From NCBI GenBank assembly GCA_013322215.1, contig JAAMEZ010000036.1, forward strand, positions 992,001-1,056,000: DNA of 64,000 nt. Reading direction: 5' to 3'. Source of the stretch: Martinezella rhizogenes. GTDB lineage: Bacteria; Pseudomonadota; Alphaproteobacteria; Rhizobiales; Rhizobiaceae. Shown here piece by piece: positions 53,318 through 62,383 of this stretch (position 1 is its first letter; each line of letters opens with the position of its first letter). The notes beneath the pieces are model-generated. The model worked only from the letters and a program-made list of their open reading frames with translations, had not been told where the DNA came from and did not search any database. Both the position numbers and the translations under genes were made by a program.

Positions 53318-53548
53318 TATGGACGTTTACGCATCGACGCAAGCACTGAACTCGTGCTGTCTCAAGCCATATTGAGATGGAATGAAAGTCAAAGCGCGGA
53401 GATTCTGATTTAACTGTTGAGGCGGCAGCTTAGCATTCAAACAATCGTGTCGGCAGTTTGATCCATCGTATTGACGGAAGTATTATTTCAATTGACGGCC
53501 TGCACTGAATGTTGGATCAGTGCGCAATAAATTCTTCTGCGGCGTCCG

Positions 53549-54070
53549 CTAACTGATAGGCGAAAGGTCCTGCCGCAGTAGCCCTCCCACATCCCGGCGT
53601 GGTGATGTCCCGAACTGACGCGCGTACTCTCGACTAAATTGCGACGGACTCTCACAACCCACCTCATAAGCAGCCGTAGACGCATCCACGCCTCGGAGCA
53701 GCATTCGGCGTCGAGCTTCAGTCAGCCGGAGCCACTTCTGAAACTGAAGAGGGCTCATCGACGTGAGACGTCGAAAGTGATGATGAAACCGCGAGGAGCT
53801 CATGCTTACCCGGGCTGCGAGTTCTTCGACGCGCAATGGTTCCCGGAAATTGGCCTTGAGCCAATTGATGGCTCGGCCGATGCTTTGGTTCTGATTGTCG
53901 ATAGAGGCCACCTGCTACAAATGGCTTCCGGCGTCGCCGCACAGAACGCGATAGAAGATTTCCCGCTGTGCCAGCGGCGCCAGCGCTGGAATCAATTCGG
54001 GCTCATCCAGTAGCCTGACGAGCCGTTCGAAAGCGGCCAAAAGCCCCGCGGTTGTACTGCCCAACACCAT
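53549..54070 (-). pseudogene. AraC-family regulator broken by an amber codon
   Basis: Upstream part from ATG 54070 reads MVLGSTTAGLLAAFERLVRL, then LAPLAQREIFYRVLCGD, a segment typical of the AraC_N domain. A TAG at 53917-53915 interrupts it, and the frame continues QVASIDNQNQSIGRAINWLK with two helix-turn-helix motifs (VEELAARVSMSSSRFHHHFR, ASTAAYEVGCESPSQFSREY) to 53549. The first 100 residues usual for the family are missing too. A 120-residue DNA-binding half could start at GTG 53911. It sits beside an aldo/keto reductase, a common AraC_N target. Confidence 0.75.
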
Positions 54071-54158
54071 ACCATGCCCGCTTGCGCCTATCTTTGATTT
54101 CGATTGTGACCCGTGATGCTTTGAATAGTAGGTCAGACATCAGGTAAAGCGATTTCGC

Positions 54159-55073
54159 TCAGTCCACGGCACTCGGATCGCCCATCGACCATGCAATGCC
54201 ACCGCCACGGTCCATGGTGCGGATCAGAGCCATGTCGCCATCGTCGATGGAGAATCTATCGAGATCAAGGTTTTGCCGCATGCGTTCAGGCTTAAGGCTC
54301 TTGGGAAGGACTGCATAACCGTTCTGGATTCCCCAACGAAGGAGGAGCTGCGCTTCGGTAACGCCGTACTTCTTGGCCAGGGCCGTGAAGACACCGTCAT
54401 CCCGTTTCATATCTTCCGTCTTTGCACTGTCTTCTCCAGGGCCTGCGCGCCACGTCGAAAGTGGCGCAAGACTGCTATAGGCAATGGGGGCGATCCGGTT
54501 GTTGTGCATGTAGGAAATCAAATCCGGCTTCTGCGACCACGGGTGGAGTTCGATCTGATTGGCATCCGGCATCGGGAGCCCTGCGTTTTTGAGCTCTTCA
54601 AGATGGGCTGCGTTGAAATTGCTGACACCGACGGCACGGGATTTTCCAGCCTGCTTCAGGTGAAGAAGAGCTTTCCATTGACCGATGCGCGCCGAACCAC
54701 CGTGTGGTGAATGGATGAGATAGAGATCAAGGTAGTCCAGACCGAGGCGCGCGAGACTTGCGTCGAACTCAGCCAAGGTCTCCCTTTCGGTTTTTGGCTC
54801 CTGATTCCAGGCAGCGTGACCTAGCCAGAGTTTGGTCGTGACGAAGATGTCCCTCCGGGAAAGCCCCGTGTCTTTCAAGGCAGCCCTGATGCCTTCCCCG
54901 ACGCCTTCTTCATTCTGATAGACTGTTGCGGTATCGATGTGACGGTAGCCCAGTCCGATAGCCGTGCGAACCGCGGCTCCCACGTCATCGTTTGAGACAA
55001 GATACGTCCCGAAGCCAATTGCCGGGATCCGGACAGTGGGGCTGATGGGAAAAGTCTGTTGTGTGGCAGTCAT
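54159..55073 (-). CDS. Aldo/keto reductase (AKR5-like)
   Basis: 304 residues: VRIPAIGFGTYLVSNDDVGA, catalytic HIDTATVYQNEEGVGEGIRA (Asp and Tyr), lysine in FVTTKLWLG and histidine in LYLIHSPHGG, then GVSNFNAAHLEEL. Reduces carbonyls with NADPH, as in 2,5-diketogluconate reductases. I prefer ATG 55073 with GGAG 7 bases upstream; ATG 55130 with AAGG before it is an alternative. It is separated from the broken AraC gene by 88 bases on the same strand. Confidence 0.9.
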   Translation of the reverse strand: MTATQQTFPISPTVRIPAIGFGTYLVSNDDVGAAVRTAIGLGYRHIDTATVYQNEEGVGEGIRAALKDTGLSRRDIFVTTKLWLGHAAWNQEPKTERETLAEFDASLARLGLDYLDLYLIHSPHGGSARIGQWKALLHLKQAGKSRAVGVSNFNAAHLEELKNAGLPMPDANQIELHPWSQKPDLISYMHNNRIAPIAYSSLAPLSTWRAGPGEDSAKTEDMKRDDGVFTALAKKYGVTEAQLLLRWGIQNGYAVLPKSLKPERMRQNLDLDRFSIDDGDMALIRTMDRGGGIAWSMGDPSAVD

Positions 55074-55281
55074 GCGGGTCTCCAAATCTTGCTGCGGCAC
55101 GGGCTGGCCGATCAAGCCAATGAGCGACATCGAAAACCTTTAGTCGCACGCATACCCGCGTTTCCACGCAGCCGTTTTGGACTTTAATGTAGAAGCGATC
55201 TTGCGAGTGGCGAAAACTCTTCCCCCATACGTAGCCTGCGGGGATGCGTTCAAAACTTGCCCGATGCGGATTGTCAGGGCC

Positions 55282-55384
55282 TAGAGCGGTTCAGCTTTTC
55301 ACGGAATCTCTGAGCCGCTCTATCTCTTTGTTTTCACGCAATTCCGGACGGAAACCGCTGCGCACTTTTCCTGGAATTGCTCTA
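55282..55384. repeat. Rhizobial intergenic mosaic-type repeat (RIME-like)
   Basis: TAGAGCGGTTCAG opens and GAATTGCTCTA closes a 103-bp element containing two imperfect palindromes (AGAGCGG.TCAG with CTGA.CCGCTCT, and AATTCC with GGAATT). Elements of this wording are scattered through Rhizobium, Sinorhizobium and Agrobacterium intergenic regions. Recognition is from memory of such repeats. Confidence 0.7.
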
Positions 55385-55419
55385 AGATAACGGGCCGGAG
55401 CCAGCTTCCAGAGCTACAT

Positions 55420-56337
55420 CTAAATGGGAACTCCAAGTGTGGCGGTCTGGTCCAATTTGGCGGCCAGCGTATCTATGGTTACCCGCAGCTTCATGGGGAT
55501 ATACTGGGTGGAGGGCCATAAGACGTAGGTGGTCATGCGGGGAGAGGGGAACTTTTCCAACAAGGAGACCAGCCGCCCGGATTTTAGATGGTCGTGGACC
55601 AGCCAATCGTGCATCCAGGCGATTCCCATGCCTCGCACCGCCGCATCCGCTATTGCTTCATGGTTGTCGAACTGCAGACGCCAGTTGAGGTGAGGTTCCA
55701 CCAATTCGCCCGTGTCGCTGCGCAAGGTCCAGGGCACATGCTGGTCGTTACGCCAATAGACGAGTGCGTCGTGGTTGGAGAGGTCGTCGATGGTTTTGGG
55801 AATTCCGTGCTTTTGAAGGTAGAGCGGCGACGCACAAATGGCCTTCCCTTGTGTCGCGATTTTCCGAACATGTAGGCCGCTGTTCTGGACCGGGCTGGTG
55901 TTCCTGATTGCCAGGTCGAATCCTTCGCCGACGATATCAACAATCTTGTCGGTGAACCGCAGATCCAGCTCAAGTTTTGGATGCTCCTGTGCGAGGTCAA
56001 GCAGAATTGGCTGAACGCAGAGACGCCCGAACAGCAATGGAAGCGCTATCTTCAATCGACCGGCGACATCACGCCTGCCTGTTTCCAGCAGGTTTTCCGC
56101 AGTTCGCAGTTCTCCGAGCGCCCGCTGACATCTTTCATAGTAGATTTGGCCATCTTCGGTCAGGATCTGACTTCGCGGCGTTCTATGAAACAGCCTGACA
56201 CCAAGCCGCTCTTCCAGCCGGGCGATCGTTTTGCCAACGGCCGAACGAGTCAGGGCAAGCCTGTCGCCAGCTCGCGCGAAGCTTCCCGCTTCGACGGCTT
56301 CCACAAACACTGCAACGCCATCAAGACGATCCCGCAC
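55420..56337 (-). CDS. LysR-family regulator, copy B
   Basis: 305 residues: MRDRLDGVAVFVEAVEAGSF, helix-turn-helix ARAGDRLALTRSAVGKTIAR, and an effector domain with DLSNHDALVYWRNDQHVPWT. Paralogue of copy A at 47959-48897. The start is GTG at 56337 with GGAGG 6 bases upstream. It is divergent from the flavodoxin-fold gene at 56511 across 173 bases and probably regulates it. Confidence 0.92.
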   Translation of the reverse strand: MRDRLDGVAVFVEAVEAGSFARAGDRLALTRSAVGKTIARLEERLGVRLFHRTPRSQILTEDGQIYYERCQRALGELRTAENLLETGRRDVAGRLKIALPLLFGRLCVQPILLDLAQEHPKLELDLRFTDKIVDIVGEGFDLAIRNTSPVQNSGLHVRKIATQGKAICASPLYLQKHGIPKTIDDLSNHDALVYWRNDQHVPWTLRSDTGELVEPHLNWRLQFDNHEAIADAAVRGMGIAWMHDWLVHDHLKSGRLVSLLEKFPSPRMTTYVLWPSTQYIPMKLRVTIDTLAAKLDQTATLGVPI

Positions 56338-56510
56338 TCATGCCTCCAATGTAGAATTTGAGGATACATGTATGCGAAAAACTATCCGCACCGCAAATCA
56401 AAATTCCACACTATGAAGCGGGCTGAAATGTGGACGCAAGGCGCTCGCGGAGCTCTCGTCACACGACTTCAACCTTTGAAATTGGCAAACAGCAAGCAGG
56501 GCCAGACGAA

Positions 56511-57068
56511 ATGAAGGTCGCGATCGTATATGATAGTGGATATGGGCATACCGCCAAACAGGCCGTTGCAGTTGCGGAAGGCGTTGGCCGGGTAGCCGGT
56601 GCCGAGGCACAGCTCATTGCCGTGGCGAATGACGAGATTTCTTGGGAGGTGCTGGAAGCGAGCGACGCCATTATTTTTGGCTCGCCGACCTACAACGGCA
56701 CGCTTTCTTCCCGCCTCAAGAAGTTCATGGAGGATTCGACGCGGCCAGCCTGGTTCCCGCAGAAATGGCGTAACAAGGTTGCCGCAGGTTTCACGAACTC
56801 GGGCGCCATGCACGGCGACAAGCTGAATTCTCTTGTCACGATGGCGTTGTTCGCCGCCCAGCACGGGATGATCTGGGTAGGTTTGGATATCTTCCCCGGC
56901 AAGAGCGCGGATGAGCAGAACCGCGTCGGTGGATGGTTGGGCGCGATGGCGCAATCCAATGACGAGTCTCCGGAACTGTCTCCGATCGCAAGTGATCTAA
57001 ATACCGCGGCTTATTTGGGCCAGCGTGTCGCCGAAATCACCAAGCAGCTCCACTCCGGGCGAGCTTGA
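56511..57068 (+). CDS. Flavodoxin-fold NAD(P)H:quinone oxidoreductase, copy B
   Basis: 185 residues, WrbA-like: VAIVYDSGYGHTAKQAVAVA, FGSPTYNGTLSSRLKKFMED and KVAAGFTNSGAMHGDKLNSL mark the FMN contacts. Nearly the same core as copy A (49096), but starting at ATG 56511 with a different leader. The upstream frame to 56430 lacks conservation. It is followed by a CMD-like gene. Confidence 0.9.
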   Translation: MKVAIVYDSGYGHTAKQAVAVAEGVGRVAGAEAQLIAVANDEISWEVLEASDAIIFGSPTYNGTLSSRLKKFMEDSTRPAWFPQKWRNKVAAGFTNSGAMHGDKLNSLVTMALFAAQHGMIWVGLDIFPGKSADEQNRVGGWLGAMAQSNDESPELSPIASDLNTAAYLGQRVAEITKQLHSGRA

Positions 57069-57227
57069 GTTCGCTCTTTGACCGAGCGCTTGCATGTTTG
57101 CCGCGCTCGACGCGCTCACGCCGTGAGGTCCGCCCGGTGTGAGCGCGCCTCCAACGATCTCTCCGCCGGAATGAGGCGTCAGACAATGTATTGCGGACAT
57201 CAATCGCTTCATGCGGGAGACAGTGAA

Positions 57228-57947
57228 ATGGGCAACGAAGCCAACAGCAATCCGCTCGAACAGATGCTTGCAGGAGTTTCACCCGTCCTGCTCTCGTTTA
57301 CCCAGGCAAACATAACGGAAGAACTCTGGCACAGGCCGGGGCTGGCTCAGCGAGACCGGGCGCTGGTCACGGTTGCGACCCTTGTGGCGCGCAACGCAAC
57401 CATGGCCTATCCCTATTATTTCAACAAGGCGCTCGACAGCGATTTGACGGCCGCGGAGTTTTCGGAACTGATCACGCATTTGGCATTCTACGCGAGTTGG
57501 CCCTACGCATTCGGTGCCGTTGCCGCGCTAAAGGTGATCTTCGATGCGCGGGGAGTTTCTTCGGACCAACTCCCCGAATTATCTCCCGAGCTGCTTACGG
57601 TAGAGGAGGCTCTACCGAACGACGAAACCCGCGTCGCCATGATCGCGGCAAATATCGCGCCGGCGTCTTCCGCACTTCAACATTTCACCGATGATCTCCT
57701 ATATCGTAACGTCTGGTCGCGTCCAGGGCTTGCGCCGCGGGATCGTGGCTTGGCATCGATTGCAATCCTCGCAGCCTCGGGTCAGGCATCGTCGCTGCCG
57801 TCCTATCTGAAGCGGGCGATCCTTAAAGGAGTTACCAAAGTTGAGATTGGTGAACTGCTCGGCCACACGGCATTTTATGCGGGTTGGGGCAATGCCATCG
57901 AAGCTGCGCGGGTCGTGACGCAGTTCTTTGATGCACCGCAAGGCTGA
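57228..57947 (+). CDS. Carboxymuconolactone decarboxylase-like protein, two domains
   Basis: 239 residues with tandem CMD/AhpD-like domains (HRPGLAQRDRALVTVATLVA with ITHLAFYASWPYAF, and SRPGLAPRDRGLASIAILAA with LGHTAFYAGWGNAI). No signal peptide, unlike its secreted relative at 46869-47636. ATG 57228 has GGGAGA upstream; the frame to 57078 is unconserved. It follows the flavodoxin gene by 159 bases and precedes KefF-like and KefC-like genes. Confidence 0.85.
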   Translation: MGNEANSNPLEQMLAGVSPVLLSFTQANITEELWHRPGLAQRDRALVTVATLVARNATMAYPYYFNKALDSDLTAAEFSELITHLAFYASWPYAFGAVAALKVIFDARGVSSDQLPELSPELLTVEEALPNDETRVAMIAANIAPASSALQHFTDDLLYRNVWSRPGLAPRDRGLASIAILAASGQASSLPSYLKRAILKGVTKVEIGELLGHTAFYAGWGNAIEAARVVTQFFDAPQG

Positions 57948-58014
57948 TCGATGATAGGGTGATTCATCTGCCTGCCATTGCATGTCATTCTAGTGAGTTC
58001 TTCGCGGAGACCGA

Positions 58015-58623
58015 ATGAAGACGCTGCTGATCTTCGCACATCCTGCCATACAGCATTCCCGTACCAATCGCCTTATGTTTGCAGCCGCGCAACGGGTCGC
58101 GGACATCACGGTTGTCGATCTCTACGCAGATTATCCGCGCCACGAGATCGACATCGACCGAGAGCAGGAACGCCTCGCGGCACACGACATACTTGTCCTT
58201 CAGTTTCCGCTGTTTTGGTACTCGCCGCCGTCGCTGATCAAGGAATGGCAGGATCTCGTTCTCGAACATGGGTTTGCCTACGGCGAGAAGGGAACTGCGC
58301 TGAGGGGCAAGCCATGGCTTTGTGCGGTTACGGCGGGCGCGTCCGCCGAAGCCTACGATCAAGGTCGGCACCGGTTCTCGTTGCGACAACTGCTGTCGCC
58401 CGTCGAGGCCACCGCAGCTCTGTGCGGTATGCCGTTCCTTTCGCCCTATGTTTTATTTGGCGCAGCCGGAGTAGAGGATGCCAGGCGCAAGGCCCATATC
58501 GAGGGGTTTGTCACGCTGCTCGAAGCGTTGCGTGATGACCGCTTTGATATCGCGGCAGGGCAGCACGCCGATATTCTAACGAATGCCAATCTTTCCTCCG
58601 CGCTGATGGGACAAGCGTCATGA
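58015..58623 (+). CDS. kefF: KefF-like NAD(P)H oxidoreductase, regulator of KefC
   Basis: 202 residues of the flavodoxin_2 fold: TLLIFAHPAIQHSRTNRLMF, DILVLQFPLFWYSPPSLIKE and TAGASAEAYDQGRHRFSL. KefF is the ancillary quinone reductase needed for full activity of the KefC potassium efflux system under electrophile stress. The stop overlaps the kefC start (ATGA at 58620-58623), which fixes the partnership. Confidence 0.88.
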   Translation: MKTLLIFAHPAIQHSRTNRLMFAAAQRVADITVVDLYADYPRHEIDIDREQERLAAHDILVLQFPLFWYSPPSLIKEWQDLVLEHGFAYGEKGTALRGKPWLCAVTAGASAEAYDQGRHRFSLRQLLSPVEATAALCGMPFLSPYVLFGAAGVEDARRKAHIEGFVTLLEALRDDRFDIAAGQHADILTNANLSSALMGQAS

Positions 58624-60503
58624 ATAGCGTGCTTTTTCAGTCCTTCGTCTATCTATGCGCCGCCGTTATCGCAGTCCCCCTGGCAAAGCGACTAGGCCTC
58701 GGATCGGTGCTGGGCTATCTGATCGCCGGAATTTGCATAGGGCCGCTGATCGGTCTCGTGGGTGCGGAATCGCAACAAATCCAGGAGTTTGCGGAATTCG
58801 GCGTCGTCATGATGCTGTTTCTGGTCGGGCTCGAGCTGGAACCGCGCCAGCTATGGGGAATGCGCCATCGCCTGCTGGGCTTGGGTGGCTTGCAGTTGGC
58901 GGTAACCACAATCGTCATATGGGGCGTTGCCTGGCTATTCGGTGTTGCTTGGGGCGCGGGGCTCGCCATCGGTCTGGTGGCTACGGGTTCGTCCACCGCC
59001 ATCGCCCTGCAGACGCTGGCCGAACGGGGCCTGCTGAAGAGCGACGGTGGCAAAGCGAGCTTCGTGGTGCTCCTGTTTCAGGACATAGCGGTCATCCCGA
59101 TGCTGGCGCTTCTGCCGCTCTTGGCCAGCTCCGCCCTGCTTCACGCTGGTGGCATCGATGCGACGGCGCATGAGCAGGCCGGGCTTCAGATTTTCGAAGG
59201 TCTGCCGGAATGGGCGATGGCGCTTGTGACGCTCGCCGCAATTGCTTTCGTGGTCGTTGGAGGGCACTATCTGTCCCGACCGTTATTTCGCTTTATTGCG
59301 TCGGCGAAGTTGCGCGAGGTCTTTACGGCCGCGGCCTTGCTGCTCGTTGTCGGCATTGCCCTGCTGATGACACTGGTTGGTCTTTCGCCGGCTCTTGGTA
59401 CTTTCCTTGCCGGTGTCGTGCTTGCCAACAGCGAGTACCGGCACGAGCTGGAGAGCGATATCGAGCCCTTCAAGGGGCTTCTGCTCGGCCTATTTTTCAT
59501 CACGGTGGGCGCGCGCATCGATTTCTCGCTGCTCTTTGCAAATCCAGTCCTGATTGTCGGCCTCACGGTCTTGCTCATACTCGTCAAGGCTTCGATCCTT
59601 TGGGTGATCGGCCAGGTCTTTCGGCTGCGCGGGAGTGATCGCTGGCTATTTGCCATCGGACTTGCGCAGACCGGCGAGTTCGCTTTCGTCCTGCTATCTT
59701 TCTGTGCGCAAAATGCGATTATCCCGGCGCCGCTGACAGACCTGTTCCAGCTGGTCGTCGCGATCTCGATGTTGTTCACGCCGCTTCTTTTCATGCTCTT
59801 TGATCGCGTCATCGTACCGCTGATTACGATCGAGCAGGAACGCGAAGAGGATACCATCGATGTGAAAGGAGTGGCGATCATCGCGGGCATCGGAAGGTTC
59901 GGGCAGATCGTCAATCGTATGCTGCGTTCCAACGGCTATGAAACCGTCGTCCTGGACTTGAGCACCGAGACCGTCGACACGCTTGCCCACTTCGGCGTCA
60001 AGGCCTTTTTCGGCGACGCCGCACGCCCTGACTTGCTCGAAGCCGCCGGCCTTTCCGAAGCGCAGCTTCTCGTCGTCGCGATCGATGACAAGGATCATGC
60101 TCTTTCGATCGTAAAACATGCGCGGCATGTGCGCCCGGATCTTCACATCGTCGCGCGGGCCTATGACCGGCTCAATGTCTACGAACTCTTCAATGCTGGT
60201 TGCAACGACATTGTCCGCGAGACATTCGATAGCGCCGTTCGCGCCGGGCGATACTCCCTCGAAGCGCTCGGTGTGCATCCCTACGAGGCCGAGAAAATCG
60301 TCCGAACATTTGTAAAGGGCGATCGGCGGTCGATGCGAAGGCTGGCGGAACTCTACGATCCCGAGAGCTCTCTCACCTCCAATCCGGCCTATGTCGCTCT
60401 GGCACGGCAAGTTAGAGCTGAGGAAGAGGAAGAGATGTCCGTCAGCCGCGCGCCCGCCCGGGGAGCTACGCGGCGTGCCTGGCTGCCGCAGGACGAGCGC
60501 TAG
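58620..60503 (+). CDS. kefC: KefC-type potassium efflux antiporter (CPA2)
   Basis: 627 residues. Twelve or so membrane segments (to about residue 390) of the cation:proton antiporter-2 family, including LGLGSVLGYLIAGICIGPLI and ATGSSTAIALQTLAERGLLK, are followed by an NAD-binding RCK/TrkA_N domain (IIAGIGRFGQIVNRMLRSNG, about 415-434, GxGxxG). In E. coli KefC is gated by glutathione adducts of electrophiles, lowering cytoplasmic pH for protection. It ends the plus-strand group with the CMD-like gene. Confidence 0.93.
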   Translation: MNSVLFQSFVYLCAAVIAVPLAKRLGLGSVLGYLIAGICIGPLIGLVGAESQQIQEFAEFGVVMMLFLVGLELEPRQLWGMRHRLLGLGGLQLAVTTIVIWGVAWLFGVAWGAGLAIGLVATGSSTAIALQTLAERGLLKSDGGKASFVVLLFQDIAVIPMLALLPLLASSALLHAGGIDATAHEQAGLQIFEGLPEWAMALVTLAAIAFVVVGGHYLSRPLFRFIASAKLREVFTAAALLLVVGIALLMTLVGLSPALGTFLAGVVLANSEYRHELESDIEPFKGLLLGLFFITVGARIDFSLLFANPVLIVGLTVLLILVKASILWVIGQVFRLRGSDRWLFAIGLAQTGEFAFVLLSFCAQNAIIPAPLTDLFQLVVAISMLFTPLLFMLFDRVIVPLITIEQEREEDTIDVKGVAIIAGIGRFGQIVNRMLRSNGYETVVLDLSTETVDTLAHFGVKAFFGDAARPDLLEAAGLSEAQLLVVAIDDKDHALSIVKHARHVRPDLHIVARAYDRLNVYELFNAGCNDIVRETFDSAVRAGRYSLEALGVHPYEAEKIVRTFVKGDRRSMRRLAELYDPESSLTSNPAYVALARQVRAEEEEEMSVSRAPARGATRRAWLPQDER

Positions 60504-60970
60504 CAGCATTCCGTATATTGCCGAAACGACATGGAATAGCTTCCATCCGTGGTTCACGGCGATGCGCCAAGGACTGCAAGGCTGGAAGAATGTCAGTAGC
60601 AAACCCGCAGATCGTTGGGGTCGGTCGCTTATCTCTGCGCAGGGATTTATCGGCCAGTCCACGCCTCCGATGCGATCCAGTAGGCGCGCCGGTCAATACC
60701 CTCATGGTGGAATTTTCTTCCCCATGTAGGGAACAAATTATCCGGCCGGTTCACGCAGCGAGGAATCGGCTTGTCGAATTGCATCAAATTCACTCTGTGA
60801 AAAGATCGTGAAAAGCACCGGAACCGTGGCGGAAAGTGGGTTTTCCGATGTATTATTTGATTGCGTTGTCTGACGAAATACAACCAAAGAAAGTGACATG
60901 CTGACATCTGATGTCGCAAGGTCAAGCTAGAACTGTTTCAGCCAACAGATGATTAGGAAAGGACAACACC
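60504..60970. other. Gene-free stretch
   Basis: No supportable gene on either strand. The 200 bases before 60971 should hold the promoter of the SnoaL-like gene; AGGAAAGGA is its ribosome site region. Confidence 0.4.
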
Positions 60971-61348
60971 ATGGCTGAACAGAACGCAACCGCTGCAAAG
61001 ATCGCCCGAGCCTATGGCGAGGCAATGGCAAAGAAGGAGGTCGACGCGATCATGAAGATTTCGGCTGACGACGTCGTCTGCATCTCGCCGATCGGCAAGA
61101 CCACGGGGGCTGCTGCATTCCGTGGCTTCCAGGAAGGTTTTGCCCGCATGATCAAGAAGCTCGACATTCGCGCGGCATATGGAGACGAGACGCAGGCTGT
61201 GCTCGTCTATGTCGTGGAAACTTATCCTGTCCCGCATTCGGTCGTCGCCGAGCTGATCCAGGTCAAGGATGGCAAGATCGCTTCCACGGAAGTGATCTAC
61301 GACGCCACGCCCTATGCGGCCTACATGTCTGCGGTTCAACCGCATTAA
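60971..61348 (+). CDS. SnoaL/NTF2-like isomerase-fold protein
   Basis: 125 residues of the ketosteroid-isomerase fold: KIARAYGEAMAKKEVDAIMK, ISADDVVCISPIGKTTGAAA, then VAELIQVKDGKIASTEVIYD. Binds or converts a small molecule; role unknown. Strong AGGAAAGGA about 8-16 bases before ATG. It precedes the quinone-oxidoreductase gene by 41 bases on the same strand. Confidence 0.85.
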   Translation: MAEQNATAAKIARAYGEAMAKKEVDAIMKISADDVVCISPIGKTTGAAAFRGFQEGFARMIKKLDIRAAYGDETQAVLVYVVETYPVPHSVVAELIQVKDGKIASTEVIYDATPYAAYMSAVQPH

Positions 61349-61389
61349 GTCTGCATCACAAGGCCAACCCTCAAGGGGAATGATCTAGC

Positions 61390-62322
61390 ATGAAGCGGAT
61401 TCAATACTATCAATACGGCGGCCCGGAGCAGATGAAACTCGAAAACTTCGAGCTTCGGCCGCTGGGCAAGGGCGAGATGGCGGTGAAGGTGAATTTCGCC
61501 TCCGTCAATCCGATCGACTGGAAAGTGCGCAGCGGCTATCTGAAGATAATGACCGGCAAGAAGTTCCCGCGCGCCATGGGCAGCGATATCTCCGGTATCG
61601 TCACGGCGGTCGGACCCGGTGTCACCCGCTTCAAGCGTGGCGATGCGGTCTTCGGTTCCGTCAGGATTAAGGACGGTGGTGCGCTCGGCGAAGCAGCCAT
61701 CGCTCCGGAAACCTTCTTCGCGAAGAAGCCGGATTCCCTCTCCTTCGAGGAAGCCGCCTGTCTCGGCACGCCGGGTGTCACAGCCTGGAACGGTATCGTT
61801 GACAAAGCCAAAGTAACCGCTGGCCAGCACGTTTTCATCAATGGATGTGCCGGTGCGGTCGGCGAGGCCGCCGTGCAGTTGGCATTGGCCCTTGGGGCGA
61901 CGGTTGCCGGAAGCTGCAGCGCAAGTGCCGTGCTGCGCATGGCCGATCTGGGTGTGAAGCCGTTGTTCGACTATCGCACCACCGATCTTTCGGGGATCAC
62001 AGACCGCTTTGATGTGATTTACGACACGGCCGGCACAATGGACACGGGTACAGCCTACGGCCTTTTGCGGTCCGGCGGTGTGTTTCTGGACATCAATCCG
62101 ACACCAGGCAAGTTCGTCCGCGCGATCTTCAGCCGCAAGCTGAAGCCGATTGTCTGTACCGCCCGCGCGGATGTTCTCGACGGAATTGCCGAAGCCGGCG
62201 AAAGGGGCAAGCTACGACTTCCGATCGGAGAGATCGTGCCGCTGAGTGATGCAATCCGCATCATCACGGCACTGGAAAGCGGCCACAAGGCCAACGGAAA
62301 GGTCCTCGTCCGCATGGATTAG
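61390..62322 (+). CDS. NADPH:quinone oxidoreductase-type MDR enzyme
   Basis: 310 residues, zinc-free medium-chain reductase: RIQYYQYGGPEQMKLENFEL start, VNFASVNPIDWKVRSGYLK, cofactor loop INGCAGAVGEAAVQLALALG (AxxGxxG type). Reduces quinones or enones. GGGGA lies about 13 bases before ATG 61390. It is followed by a hairpin and a YafY-type regulator, so the pair forms a small stress operon. Confidence 0.92.
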   Translation: MKRIQYYQYGGPEQMKLENFELRPLGKGEMAVKVNFASVNPIDWKVRSGYLKIMTGKKFPRAMGSDISGIVTAVGPGVTRFKRGDAVFGSVRIKDGGALGEAAIAPETFFAKKPDSLSFEEAACLGTPGVTAWNGIVDKAKVTAGQHVFINGCAGAVGEAAVQLALALGATVAGSCSASAVLRMADLGVKPLFDYRTTDLSGITDRFDVIYDTAGTMDTGTAYGLLRSGGVFLDINPTPGKFVRAIFSRKLKPIVCTARADVLDGIAEAGERGKLRLPIGEIVPLSDAIRIITALESGHKANGKVLVRMD

Positions 62323-62330
62323 GACGAGTT

Positions 62331-62362
62331 ATGCTCCAGTCCCACCGCATGGGCTGGAGCAT
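62331..62362. other. Hairpin between quinone reductase and regulator
   Basis: Perfect 9-bp arms ATGCTCCAG (62331-62339) and CTGGAGCAT (62354-62362), extended by CCC/GGG with one bulge, in the 61-base gap. Could limit readthrough into the regulator or be an operator. Confidence 0.5.
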
Positions 62363-62383
62363 GATGAGTCGAAGGATAGGGTT

